The position numbers were made by a program, and so were the translations under genes. From assembly GCA_945859605.1 (NCBI GenBank), contig OX243822.1, positions 26,310,185-26,374,184 of the forward strand: DNA of 64,000 nucleotides, written 5' to 3'. The DNA comes from Lumbricus rubellus. Its lineage: Eukaryota; Annelida; Clitellata; Crassiclitellata; Lumbricidae. The notes beneath the pieces are model-generated. The model was not told where the DNA came from. It saw only the letters and a list, made by a program, of their open reading frames with translations, and searched no databases. The first letter of the stretch is position 1. Each line of letters begins with the position of its first letter. Positions 40,501-51,450 of the stretch are shown in pieces.

Positions 40501-43500
40501 GTGGATCAAGAAGCGGTAATAAGAACTGAATATGGTGACACAGGGAAATTTAAAATAAGGAAAGGAGTGAGGCAGGGGTGCATTTTGTCCCCTTTCCTGT
40601 TCAATCTGTATGCCGAGAGAATTATGAGGAGGGCTGGATTGGAGGAGGCAACAGAGGGGGTAAGGATAGCGGGGGAAATACTGAATAATCTGAGGTACGC
40701 CGATGATACGACATTATTGGCGGGTAAGAGGGACGACCTAGTCGAGTTAATAAGAAGAGTCAGGAAGAAAAGCGAAAAGGCGGGACTATACTTTAATGTA
40801 AAGAAAACAAAGGTTATGACAACTGCAACATGGAAAAACTTTGAGGTGGATGGAGAAACGATAGAGGTAGTATCGAGCTTCACATTCCTGGGATCTATGA
40901 TAGAGAAGGAGGGAAGAAGTGATATGGAAATAAGGAGGAGGGTAACAATGGGGAAAACGGCAATGAACGGTCTGGAAAAGATTTGGAAGGACAAATACGT
41001 GAGCAGGGAAACAAAGAAAAGACTGGTAAGAGCACTGATCTTCCCAGTCGTCCGATATGGATGCGAGACATGGACAAAGACACGGGATATGGAAAAGAAA
41101 ATCAACGCGTGTGAGATGTGGATTTGGAGAAAGATGCTAAGGATTTCATGGACGGAGAAGAGAACTAACGAATCGGTGCGCGAGGAGCTCGGAATAGAGA
41201 GGGAGGAGACACTGCAGCAAACAGCAACTTGGAGGAAATTGAGCTACTTCGGCCATGTGATGAGATCTAACGGTTTGGAAAAGGAGCTGATGACGGCATG
41301 CGGTGAGGGAAGGAGAAGATGCGGAAGACCAAGGAAGAAATGGTTGGATGAGGTACAGGAAAAGTCTGGCATGAGACTGGAGGAACTAAGAGAGGCGACT
41401 AGGGAGAGGATCAACTGGAGAGGATGCACCAGGGCTTTCGCCAGAGCTCCAGTAGCTGACGGCACCAGGTGACCAAGTGACCATTGCAATTCAATAATTC
41501 AATTTATTTTCAAATAAAGCTAAGTCTAGTAAATCACTGACTAAGCAAACCAGCAGAAAAACTCAAAATGCAACAACAACAAAAATGATTGAATCAATGA
41601 ATTAATACTCGATTCAATCAATTATGGAATCAATCATAAGCCAATCAACAAGTTCTAATAGCCGTACCAATCAGTTTCTGAAGAATCTGACCATCGAACA
41701 AATCTTCTTCTAAATCTTTGACGATTATTCGAAAATCTGCAAGCTCATCGTTGATCCAATCGATAAGAATCTGAACATAAAAGATGACATCAGATTAGAT
41801 CAGATTATCTAGATTAGATTAGATTGTATTGATTAGAATGATATCACAGTTATATAGTAAAATCTGATCTAACGCCCATGGAAGTTTCAATCAATCAATC
41901 AAATCTGATCTAATGCCCATGGAAGTTTCAGTCAGTCAATCAATCAATCAGTCAGTCAATCAATCACATTAATTTATAGAGCTCCTCTTCAGATATCACT
42001 ACTCAGAGGTGCTCCAAACCCAGGACTGGTCATCTTGAGAAGACGATATCTAGAAAGAGCCAGCAGAGTCATACAAAGGCATTATTTCTATATACATTAC
42101 AATTATTTAACCATACATATTTCATTCTGAAACACAAAGATGTTAAGAAAGCTATTCTATCTGGTGCTCACTTGAATCAATTCTTTTAACTTTGGATCAT
42201 CTTTGGTCACAGGATCAATGAAAGATCGTTCCTCATTCTCCTCTAAAATAACAACAAAGACATTAAATCAAAGACAAACGTGACTCATAGGCTCCTGTCA
42301 CATGTCAGTTTCTGACCTTTTTATTCATTCATATGCAACAATGCTCTGGCTTAAAATACTTTTTACAGGATGAAAACATCTTGTTTCTAACTAAAGTTAT
42401 ACTCATTTGATTATTTCATTAATTTAGATAAGAAAATCTAGTAAAAAGTTTACAACATTCGTGTCATCAGTGTCCTTAGAAACCACCAACAGATCATTCA
42501 CAATTTTGCTGGGCAATAAAGAAATATATTCTGATTAAAATGACGCAAACGGGATCAAATCGGTTTACTAGTACTTCGCAAATTATGGCGAATTCAGAGT
42601 CAACTGCCAAATTGAAGAATATTCTACATTCTTGTATGTATGTATGTATGTATGTATGTATGTATGTATGTATGTATGTATGTATGTATGTATGTATGTA
42701 TGTATGTATGTATGTATTAGGGCATAGCCGGGTGCCGTTTTTCAACCGGGTACCGGGTCCGGGTAGTTTGAATAAAATCTGCCGGGTACCGGGTCCGGGT
42801 ATTAAAAGTAATCGTTAATCTCTAAACTGGATATGTCCTCATTTTAAAAGCTGTTGAGCGAATACCATACAAATTGCTAGCAGCCTATGGTGGAATTGTA
42901 TTTCATGAATCATTGCTATGATCTATTGTGTCAGTTATACCTAACTTATCTTGTTGTTAAATTAGCAATGTTCGATTGCAGGTGGTTCAGCAATATTTTC
43001 GTTCCATACGAGCGTGGGTCTTTTCCTCCTCTTGAAAGCTTGTCTTTACAGATATTGCAGTTTGCTTTAGTTTCATCTGCTGCATTTATTATAAAATAGT
43101 TCCAGATTTTACTTTTCATGCGACTCTGCGACATATCGGCTCAACTTATTAAATTATTTACGAGTGTTGAATATTTATAGTACATGTGCCTACTATAAAA
43201 GAATTAAAAATCAAACTTCAGCATCAGATACAATGTCAGCTATAATAATGTCTTTCAAAACAGAATGAAGAATCTATGTTCTGCTGGCATGAGTTTATAT
43301 ACAGAGCAGGGCCTATGGTTCTGTGGGTATACAGTTACAAATTGTCTTGTTCCCTTAGCCAGGAACCTCTAGATAACCTGTTGACAGTTCAGCATTCTTA
43401 CCACTGCCTATCAGTAACCTCTGATCGTTTGAAAACCTACATAAATTATCAGTCTGGCCGATTTCAGCAAGAGAGAAGAGGCTACAGTTGATTAAATTTC

Positions 43501-45897
43501 TGCCAGAGGTTATTGATTGAGAAGTGCCAGTGAAATTTGTTCATGAACTCTGTTAATAGCATCATCCTATCTGATCTGCCGTGTCAGGCAAGAGGTCAGA
43601 GGTAACCGAAGCTGAGGCCCTGATGAACAGTCCTGTTTCTGTCATTCATGCAGTCCAAAAGTAGATGTATTTCAAAGCATGCCATCCTTTAATCTGTTAA
43701 AGATTATATTCATCATCATATTAGCCCCAGTGTTAAGACAAGTCATGGTCTCTGTTCTCAGGCTTGGATGAGGGTGTGCAAAGATAGATTAATGACAGAT
43801 GACCACTGGCAGCCTATATAGCTATGGGCAGTGAGCAGCACTGTGCATGGGAGTGTGTCTGTGTGTGTCTGTGGGTGTACAGCTGTACACACTCTTCCCT
43901 CTTCCTATACTTCTTCACCCCTTACCACTGTTCTTCCCCTCCTTCTTAATCTTCCTCCTCTTCTTCATATTTCAAATAGCCCAACAGTATGGAAGAGGGT
44001 GATAATACTTAATATATATATATATATGTGTGTGTACATTCCAAAGTTCTCTTATAGCACCTTCCACTCAGAGTAAGGAGGAGAAGGGGTGGAAGCATGA
44101 CCAATGTGATAATACTTTCTTATGTGTATTACAGTTATATACACCCTTCCTCTTTCTCTCTAATTCAGCCTGGTCCACTCTTCCTCCCCTCTTCCTCCTC
44201 CTTCCTCACTCTCTTCCTCTCGCTGGTCCCTGTTTGAAATAGGATAGGCTAATATAGATTAACTATTGCAGCAGACGTCTGGTTTGTTCATTGTACTATG
44301 ATAGAATTGAGATTTTGCAGGTTTGTTCTTAAGCTCTTTGAGGTGTGGTATGCTATTCATAATTACCCACCCGGCCCGGTTGACCTTTCATCACCGGGGC
44401 CGGTTATCTGCCGGGTGGTCAATAACCGGTAATTCCGGTTAACCGGGTCATCCCCCGGCCATGCCCTAGTATGTATGTATGTATGTATGTATGTATGTAT
44501 GTATGTATGTATGTATGTATGTATGTATGTATGTATGTATATGAACATTTATATAGTGCCTTACAATAACCTCACGAAGGCACTTGACCACTCTCATCTA
44601 TTTCAGCTTCTAGCTCAATATCTAGGAAGCGAGAAGTGATGGGTTTTGCACCCCTGCTTCACATAATAATGACAAGTTGTCTTTGACAACACAAGAAGAT
44701 TGATCTAATACTAATTTTCAATAGTCACCAATAAATATTAAGCGCATATAAAGACGTTCAATAAAATATCACACAACATTTAACTACCATTTAATCTCAA
44801 TAAAGAGTTAAATCAATTCTGCATAATAAAGGGACTTACCCAAGCGGTAAAATTCCGGACCCCAGTCAAAGGACGGACTTGTTGGATACTCGATAGCATT
44901 TTTCCCTTCCTCGGTCAACTCTTGGACTGAAACAGGAACGAAACTGATCAACTCAATGTGTAAACTACTCGGTCAAATTATAAGTCTATATCGCTTTGCC
45001 GATAAATGGCAATCGAGCGATGTCAATTAAACACTAAACTCACACAGTAAAATATCTCTCCCAAGATAAATATAAACCTACCTCTGTAAGCTGCCCGTTA
45101 TTTTCGTCAACCCAGCTTCTCTTTCAGATATAAAAATACCCTCATCCAGCTTCGATTTCTTAAGCGTTTCTTCCCATCAATCCGGCTTCTCTTTCACATC
45201 TACAAATACCTTCATCCAGCTTCCATTTCTCATTTTTAACTTAGGACCGAAGTCTTCACGTAGGCCTACGTACACGTTATTTATAGTCGCATATACGTCG
45301 ATGGTTTGGCGCGTACCCCAACTTCCGGTTAGATGTTGTGGTTCAATGGCGATTCGAACGTCGATTTCGCATGGGAAATGTGACATTTTAAAATCGTATT
45401 TTTTGTGAATATTCGTATTCTTACGAAATTTTAAGTGTGCTGTTAGATGAGTTAGACCATTGCAATTCATTAGGAATAATTTACGGCGCTTTTTGTGTCG
45501 TTAAAAACGTTAAAATAATTAATTACGCTAAAATACACGTTTACCGGGGTAACAATAACAAAACATAAATTCGCCAAATATTTCCTTGTTGCCAATTTCA
45601 TCAACAACGGCTCAAAAGCGAAAACCAAATCAGGTGCTACGTATCTATTTATCCTAGAACCATACATACTTACGTCCTTCACTTCATCAGTCATAGTGGA
45701 AGACTTGGCGATAATTCGAAAGTTACGATAATCACAAATGTTAAACTCCTCATCGCAACGAACGGTTCGAACGTATCCTTCTCGAAATTCTTACCTTCTT
45801 TTACCTTCTTTTTCCGGCCAATCGTCCCGATTTTATCGAGAAGCGATTCATCTTTTTTATCCTTTTTCAGAGTTGTACTCGTTGGGGAGCTGGCCAT
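34542..45897 (-). CDS. parvin: Parvin (actopaxin/CH-ILKBP), focal adhesion adaptor
   Basis: Twelve coding exons on the minus strand, in order: 45897-45795, 44926-44840, 42242-42172, 41770-41668, 38836-38574, 38193-38135, 37751-37732, 37301-37240, 36795-36727, 36113-36012, 35485-35413, 34618-34542 (stop TAA). They total 1,089 nt, 362 codons plus stop, close to vertebrate alpha-parvin. The N terminus is basic ([20 protein letters not shown]), followed by two calponin-homology domains. CH1 starts near [20 protein letters not shown] (residue ~85) and includes [17 protein letters not shown]. The linker holds [22 protein letters not shown]2 runs [40 protein letters not shown] and ends [20 protein letters not shown]. 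Parvins bind integrin-linked kinase, paxillin and F-actin in the ILK-PINCH-parvin complex at integrin adhesions. The gene converges on KCNQ1. Intron 4 carries an RTE LINE and intron 2 a hAT element, and both are outside the exons. Confidence 0.95.
35300..35365 (+). mobile_element. SINE/LINE 3' tail, plus orientation
   Basis: Has gtgcacagcgagaggtgcta followed by tataaatta and an A-rich end, matching the tail at 766-800 (gcacagcgagaggcgctata). Related tails occur at 570-620, 20845-20895 and 52535-52570. Confidence 0.5.
35745..36011 (-). repeat. (GTCAATCA)-type repeats at the parvin exon 10 donor
   Basis: On the minus strand the donor gtcagtctgtcaatcag opens a tract of degenerate gtcaatcaa units that continues through the intron. 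Confidence 0.7.
36495..36680 (-). repeat. About 32-bp repeats with ccctaa-like parts, parvin intron 9
   Basis: Units of taaccgaccttcacgatgtc and taacctgaccc. The start has a few ccctaa units, too few and too impure for telomeric DNA. Confidence 0.7.
37732..37751 (-). CDS. parvin: Parvin 20-nt microexon
   Basis: AGATGTTGGCAGTAGAGCAG has ttgcag before it and gtggg after it. It bridges the phases of exon 6 (ends in GA) and exon 8 (begins AA), giving E-D-V-G-S-R-A-E in the linker between CH domains. Skipping it would shift the frame before the conserved [15 protein letters not shown] block. Confidence 0.75.
38890..39125 (-). repeat. 17-bp repeats in parvin intron 4, near the exon 5 acceptor
   Basis: Alternating gaattaggcaatttggt and gtattgggcaatttggt units, ending about 50 bases from exon 5. 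Confidence 0.8.
39182..40432 (-). pseudogene. Inverted half of the RTE: end of endonuclease and N-terminal RT
   Basis: The minus-strand frame holds the end of an APE-type endonuclease ([19 protein letters not shown], then GTDHEIIV) and the first RT motifs: [48 protein letters not shown] and the catalytic [13 protein letters not shown]. It breaks off at the inversion junction. The plus-strand 282-codon frame opposite it is an antisense shadow. Confidence 0.85.
40416..41472 (+). pseudogene. Direct half of the RTE: C-terminal RT and tail
   Basis: The coding part resumes at [16 protein letters not shown] and includes [19 protein letters not shown], the catalytic [18 protein letters not shown] and the C-terminal [16 protein letters not shown] typical of RTE/BovB elements. 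It stops at 41470-41472, seven bases before the target duplication, so the 3' UTR is minimal. Confidence 0.88.
41965..42060 (-). mobile_element. SINE/LINE tail fragment in parvin intron 3
   Basis: Has aatttatagagctcctcttc and ctactcagaggtgctcc directly after an (AATC)n run at 41890-41965. Confidence 0.5.
42633..42717. repeat. (TATG)n microsatellite, left block
   Basis: About 21 pure units, interrupted by the hAT-like element and resuming at 44469-44541. Confidence 0.9.
42718..44468 (-). mobile_element. hAT-like element with BED finger, inserted in a (TATG)n microsatellite
   Basis: Termini tagggcatagccggg and cccggccatgccct, with CCGGGTACCGGGTCCGGGT-type inner repeats, are bracketed on both sides by TATG repeats (42633-42717 and 44469-44541). 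The implied duplication gtatgtat cannot be told from the microsatellite. A minus-strand BED-type segment lies at 42946-43134; the catalytic domain is missing. A T/C-rich tract and (TA)n occur at 43900-44230. Confidence 0.7.
42946..43134 (-). pseudogene. BED zinc-finger remnant of hAT transposase
   Basis: [20 protein letters not shown] followed by NICKDKL and LLNHLQSN matches BED-finger order (WxxF, CxxC, NHL). The last histidine pair appears lost (HLQSN), and the frame stops 62 codons in. Confidence 0.6.
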
Positions 45898-46276
45898 CTT
45901 GTTGCTATGCGTCCTCTAAAGAATCCCCTAAAACCTAATTCATTCCGCTAGAAATTTGCCGTCGACGTTGCTATGTTTTCCATTACACGGACATGTAAGG
46001 GCACTTGGAAACTGAATCATGAATATTCATAAAAATTCTGGCTCTAGGAGTCAAGGATGTCAAGGATGTTATTGTTTAGGCCTGCACGGTATGTGAAAAA
46101 TGTAGGAGCAACTGCTTTAAGGCATCAACGTAGAGGCGACGCAGTGTTAGTCACTGCCCATAAATTTTCTGGTAATTGTAATTTGTATGACGGTAAAATG
46201 TAACTCGTCTCTTTATTACCAAGCAAAATTAACCAAACCCAATTTCCAGCCAGTTGTAGTATTAGGCCTACAAGTT

Positions 46277-46325
<49 letters not shown>

Positions 46326-48211
46326 CTGCAATTAAGCCAGCCAAGTTGATCTTGGCAGCAGGCTGAAAGACAGCATGACAGTGAATCATGTGTTGCAACA
46401 TAGCCTACCCACCATTGTTTAATCTATAGTCATCTGGGGGCATGGGTGGGGTGAATTCCCTATAATTTACTTTCCCAACCAGGAAAATTTTGACAAAATT
46501 TTAATAGTTTTAGATGCTGTTTACATTAGGTCTACTGTACCGGTACTACGGTAATAAGACAGGAACAGTAGCATGAATTGCACGTTATAATGAATATTAG
46601 GGGGCCTACACCGTGACATTATTTAAAGTTTTTTGATATAATGATATTATTCTGCTATTACAACATATATTACTATTATGATCGAGTATTGTAATAGTAA
46701 TAATAATGAGTGTAATTTACTGTTAATATTTGTAGAAGTAGTAGGACTATTATATTTTTTCATTTGAATAGGGCCTAGCTTCACTTCAGTAGGCCCTACC
46801 TTTCAAATTTTAAAATGCTTATTCATTGAACTAATTCATTCATAGTAAAACAACATCACAACTATACATGGCATCCTAATTTGGGATGCCACTTGAGTCC
46901 GTCTTAATTGGATTGTGTAGGCCTACCATTTTTAACATTTTCTACACATTGTGTCCTCCATGTTCAGCAATTCAGGCATGTTTTGAGCCACAAGAAGCTG
47001 ATGCCTCAGCGCAACAAAGCACATAAACAGCTGCAGCCATTCACTATAATACATGTAACAGACGGTTACAGACCAGCAGTAGCAGCAGCAGCAACAACAA
47101 CACTGAGTTGCTGAACTTGATAAATGAAGAAATTATATTAATGCATTTAGCGGCTTTTAGCCTATAAGTATGCATGACCTTTTTTTAAATTTAAATCGTT
47201 AACCACTTTTCTATCAGCACTGAAATAATAGGCTATAGTAGTTTTTTTTAAGATGGCAGCTTAAAATGCTAGGCCTACCATTACAAATGTGGAAACTCAA
47301 ACAGAAATTATTATTATAATTGTAAGCATGTTTAGTTTTAGATCACTCTTCTTAGTACGGTACTGAAATAGTAGAGCAATTCTTTTAAAGAGACAGATTA
47401 CAATGCTGCCATTTCCTTGTGAAAACCCGGCCATGAAGAAATTGTTATTAAAATTCAATAATGTAGTCTAATAATAATTATTGAAGTCGTAGATCACTCT
47501 TATCAGCACTGAAAAATAGTAGAGTAATTTTGTTAAGAGAGAGCTTGAAATGCTACGTACATTGCAATAATTATTGGGAAATTTAAAAAATATTAATGAG
47601 AAGGGAGGATCGAGCACATCCCTCATATTCCCTCCTAAGCCCCTCCTCTTTGGCGCCACAAACCTCGTTTGTCTCCCACAAACGTCAGTATCAGTCAATA
47701 TGAGAATTGTAGAAAAAATGAGGGGTCAGACGTTGATTTAAATGTGAACTGGGGTCACCGTGAGGTGTGCATTGAGGACTTTACTATGGCGTTCTAAGAA
47801 AGAATAGGGGGTTGAATCCACAATCCCCCGGAAATTCTAACCCTGAGAAACTTTGATTTATCCCCGCCAGCAGATGAGATGGAGGCAAGATAAAAAAAAC
47901 ACGTTCTGTGTAACAACCATGTAGGCACAAACTGCAAGCGATAAACAAAAGAAGCAAAGTTCTGTTCCGGTAAGTATAATATAATAATTTTTATTATCTT
48001 TTATTCAGACAGAAAATTGTTCAGTCTCGACTGCCATTGTGATAGAAGCGGCAGGTCAGAACAATAGCTATATAAAGGCTTACAAATAATTAATTGTAAC
48101 TGACGGGTTGGCTAGCCAATGCACGAGTAGTATTATATATCCCTACAAAATATTTAATATTATTGGTGCGAGACACCTCCATTCCTAGCAGTAGGCCCAC
48201 ATGATTGTTAA

Positions 48212-48414
48212 CAGGGCTGTTTTAAAGGAATTTTTAGAACTGCACAACCCCTTCTTTCCTTTCTCATCCTCCATGGTAAATTACTTCCAATCGAAGGACA
48301 TCAGGACAATGACCTTTTTACCATAGTTTTCACTGCACAGAAGTGCTTTTACAACTGCACACATCCATTTAGAACTGCACATTTTGTGTACAACTGCACG
48401 TTAAAAAAGTCCTG
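48212..48414. mobile_element. hAT-like MITE, family B, copy 2
   Basis: Termini cagggctgttttaaagg and ttaaaaaagtcctg, flanked by a perfect 8-bp duplication attgttaa (48204-48211 and 48415-48422). This copy defines the family. Confidence 0.85.
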
Positions 48415-48874
48415 ATTGTTAAAGTTGTTAACATAGGCCATTAACGTTTCTGCATGACGCCCGACCGTTCTCACCAGCAGGGCCTTGGCTGGCGAGTGGC
48501 GAGGGTAGCAATGCCTCATAATTCGGCTTGACACTGCTGCCATGGAGACTGGCTGGATTTTCGTGTGCGTGATTATAAAATCACGCTGGGTCCCTGGCTA
48601 ATGTCTCAGCGCGCACGTGTGAGTCGGTGTGACACGGTATCCAACGACTAACAGTCATGCGAACGAGGACGAAGTGAGTATGAAACATTCTTTTATGGCT
48701 TGGGTTGTGAAGCACGGTGCTGATAAGAGCAACCAGCACAGCAGCATTATGCATCATATAGGCCATTGAGCGTCTTGTAGTCGGTATAGGCACTGGCAGA
48801 ACTTGAGCCGTAGGTTGATCGCTATTTAAGATTAGTCCGAGTGGATTGATCTTGGCACCATTTCCGCACTATGG

Positions 48875-48901
48875 TATAAAAAAGCGCGCGCTGATTTGCA
48901 T
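48875..48901 (+). promoter_or_regulatory. Possible orphan core promoter: TATA box and octamer
   Basis: TATAAAAAA at 48875-48883 is followed by gcgcgcgc and the octamer atttgcat at 48894-48901. No gene follows; only a MITE lies downstream. Chance occurrence is possible. Confidence 0.25.
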
Positions 48902-49110
48902 TAGCAAAACCAGATCACAGAGGAAGCATAGTGCAGGCATGCCAACAAGGAAGACCAAACTCCCGTTTAACTAGGCTACATCATAATTATACAGGCGCGT
49001 CCCACATAGCCTACTCCTACAGGGACCAGCGCTTAAAGTGTCGAAAAAGAAGTGCCTGGACGCTCCTTGTCTTTCCCTGCTGTTCGGGCCAAATAAGTGG
49101 CAGGACGGTG

Positions 49111-49870
49111 GGTACTTGTCGGTTAATTCACCCCCACACACAGAAACCCTATATACGAAATTTTACATGCAGATATTAATTCACCCCCACACACAGAAAC
49201 CCTATATACGAAATTTTACAACCAGAAATTAATTAACCTCCGGTTACATGTGAACTTTAATAGAAATTTAATTACGCCATTGGCATTGAAAATAAACTGT
49301 TCAAATTAGAACTGTTCAAATTACATGTAGGTTGCATAAAAGACGAAAGAAATAATCGAATGCTCGTCATTTCTTTGGCCCAGCAATATACGAACAGGAT
49401 GATTTGTCGGTAAGTTAGGCGTGATCCTTGTAGCCACGTGCCTTGTCGCAGTGGGATGTTTTGCCTACAGTCACGCTTACGACATCTCCATCTGTCCTGC
49501 CGATCTTTTAAACTTAACACCATTTGGTGGTTGTTCGCACACTGTCTTGCAGCATGTAGGATGCCATGCTGCTGCAAGAAGTTAACGCTGCTTTGTTTAT
49601 CGTGAACTAAAGCCGAAATTCTTAAAAAATTCATGGCGCTCAAGACGGCGTCCAAGAAATAAACACGTGCTATAAGCACAGAATAAAGAAAGCGTAGCTT
49701 TCTTTATTCTGTGCTATAAGTTAATCGGATGTCACCATTACATGACGTCACTGAAAACCAGTGCGTAAATATAATATATGCTGTGCGTAAATACACGCAA
49801 ACTATGGGGGTGAACTAACCGACAAGGTAGACAGACGAAACCTGTGGGGGTGAATTAACCGACAAGTACC
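49111..49870. mobile_element. Merlin-like DNA transposon, internally deleted
   Basis: Inverted termini ggtacttgtcggttaattca and its complement at 49851-49870 are flanked by the 8-bp duplication ggacggtg (49103-49110, 49871-49878). Termini starting GG and an 8-bp duplication fit Merlin. An internal minus-strand frame resembles the transposase N terminus. The terminal segments are themselves duplicated (ttcacccccacacacagaaa at about 49128 and 49180; gggggtgaa at 49785 and 49846). Confidence 0.75.
49272..49679 (-). pseudogene. Fragment of Merlin/IS1016-type transposase (zinc-ribbon end)
   Basis: The frame holds a C/H-rich ribbon (RQCANNH, then RWRCRKRDCRQ) followed by IPLRQGTWLQGSRLTYRQII and FVYCWAKEMTS, the arrangement at the N terminus of IS1595/Merlin transposases. 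The DDE catalytic part is missing; after MTS the frame runs into unrelated residues and stops. No ATG opens it, so the true start is lost or upstream. It is the best clue to the superfamily of the host element. Confidence 0.6.
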
Positions 49871-51164
49871 GGACGGTGTACAGATTTTAAAATAAGTGCC
49901 TGGACGCCGTCCATGCACACTTTAAGCCCTGACAGGGACCATGGACCAGAAGCACACGTAGCTTATCGCAGTTAGGCCTAACGCCTAGGGTTGATCCGGT
50001 CAACGTTGGGTGAAAACTGAGCTCATGCGTTATGGTAGCCTCTAGGATAACAGACTCCGACACCCAAGGGTTTCATAGTACTTTGCTGTGTGCGACACAC
50101 CCTTGTTTTCAAATAAAAATTATTATCTAATTACTAATCTAACACTAGCATGGACTTTTAGACAATTTCCTGACAAAACGCACGCAAAATAAATGTCTAA
50201 TTATGAAAGTGAAATTTACGAGTATTTATAAGTTTATAACTGTATTGTCCTACAGTCGTCTGATGACTTTTGATTTCGTCCGATGACTTTTGATTTCATT
50301 AAATTCTGTGAAGAAATCTAAACTGTAAACTATAAATTTAGCTGGCAAATTAATATTTAAAAAATAGGCTATACTAGCCTAAATGTTGAATACATGATGA
50401 GTTTAGTTAGCTTTTGTAGGGGGAGGGTCAGTTTATTTGTGGTTCAAATAGGGGGGGGGTTGCGCTCCATAAAATGCACATGTACTAGATGGAACTGTAA
50501 AGTGTGGTCGAAAATAAGACTTTTATACTACATAAAATATGAATGGGTCCTTATAGCCTACCATGGTTTGCAAACCAAACAGTGCATAACAATGGACATA
50601 ATCAGTTGCAAGAGACAGACATGGAAAGAGCGAATGCCAATTGTAGGAGCAGAATGAAAAACCCTGCTCGATACCTTTTAGCAAGTGGATTACACACAGA
50701 AATTGATCAATGCTACTAAAGGCTGTGGCATAGCATATAGGCAGTTGTTTTCCCGCCATTAAGCCTACTCTCCGCAGATATTAAATTAACAGTTCTTGGA
50801 CAGTATAGGCTTAAGTGTCATAAACACAGGAACCTTATAATGGCCAATCAAATAATTTAAGGTCAACAATAAGAATGAATGAAATGGCAACACCTAGTCC
50901 TCACCCATAAAAAACATTCAAGCACACAGCCAGATTTCACAATTATTTACTTCATGCAAAAATTTAGGCCTACATCTCCAAAACAACTCGAAAAATATAT
51001 TATACTCAATACTACTTTCCTCATTGTCAAGTGGCTACATTAAACTTGCTTCTGTTCATCTTGCTGCCTGTTTGTAATTTAAAAAAACTGTAGGTCAGAT
51101 TATCTGCAAATGATTTAGTCTATTATATCATATGTACAAGTCATTTACCCCGTTAGCAACGAAA

Positions 51165-51295
51165 CTCAAAATGCAAAGTGCATAAGACTGGCTACCTGGA
51201 ATGTAGGTAGTCTAAAATCTAGGGAGATAATAGTGGCTGACCCCTCCTCAGCGAGGGATTAATCCTAGCCGGAAGGAAAAGAAGAAGACTGTACA
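51165..51295 (+). mobile_element. Mini-LINE-like fragment: endonuclease start joined to a 3' tail
   Basis: One frame reads IRLATWNVGSLKSREIIVAD, the opening of an APE endonuclease (TWNVGSL). Within about 40 bases it meets a LINE-like 3' tail (gggattaatcctagccggaa) and a purine-rich gaaaagaagaagac end. Most of the LINE is therefore missing. Confidence 0.5.
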
Positions 51296-51450
51296 AGCCA
51301 TTTTGCAAAATGTTCCATCAGTCTTTTAGAGGTTTTACAGACGTTCCAAATCGTTACCTATGTACACTACTCGACTCCAATTCAAAATGTTTAGCGACTG
51401 TTCGATATTTTCAGCAGAACTGAAAGATTATCAAGTTTTAAAACTGGAGT

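Larger units (their letters stand above)
39181..41479 (+). mobile_element. RTE/BovB-type LINE, 5'-truncated and 5'-inverted
   Basis: The insertion sits in parvin intron 4 and is flanked by the 11-bp duplication accattgcaat (39170-39180 and 41480-41490). The right part (about 40416-41479) is in plus orientation and the left part (39181 to about 40415) in minus orientation. The two share a 17-bp overlap, ttgcatagaccatacac (complement at 39181-39197; direct at 40416-40432). Both halves keep long open frames, so the copy is young. The upstream endonuclease half is missing. Clade assignment rests on the RT and C-terminal motifs. Confidence 0.9.
49027..49931. mobile_element. hAT-like MITE, family A, copy 4, split by a Merlin-like element
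   Basis: Termini cagcgcttaaagtg and actttaagccctg are flanked by a perfect 8-bp duplication acagggac (49019-49026 and 49932-49939). The interior is interrupted at ggacggtg by the element at 49111-49870. Confidence 0.85.
45898..51450. other. Intergenic region between parvin 5' end and histone H1 3' end
   Basis: Contains (CAA)n at 46277-46325, AT-rich unique-looking DNA 46.4-48.2 kb, MITE family B at 48.2 kb, a TATA/octamer pair at 48.88 kb, the nested MITE/Merlin element at 49.0-49.9 kb and a mini-LINE fragment at 51.2 kb. No gene recognised. Confidence 0.6.

Noticed and set aside
40506..41105. Minus-strand frame of 199 codons
   Set aside because: Antisense shadow of the direct half of the same LINE.
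51400..51450. Histone 3' stem-loop after the H1 stop
   Set aside because: The nearest inverted repeat (tttcag..ctgaaa on the minus strand) does not match the conserved stem-loop and no purine-rich downstream element follows.
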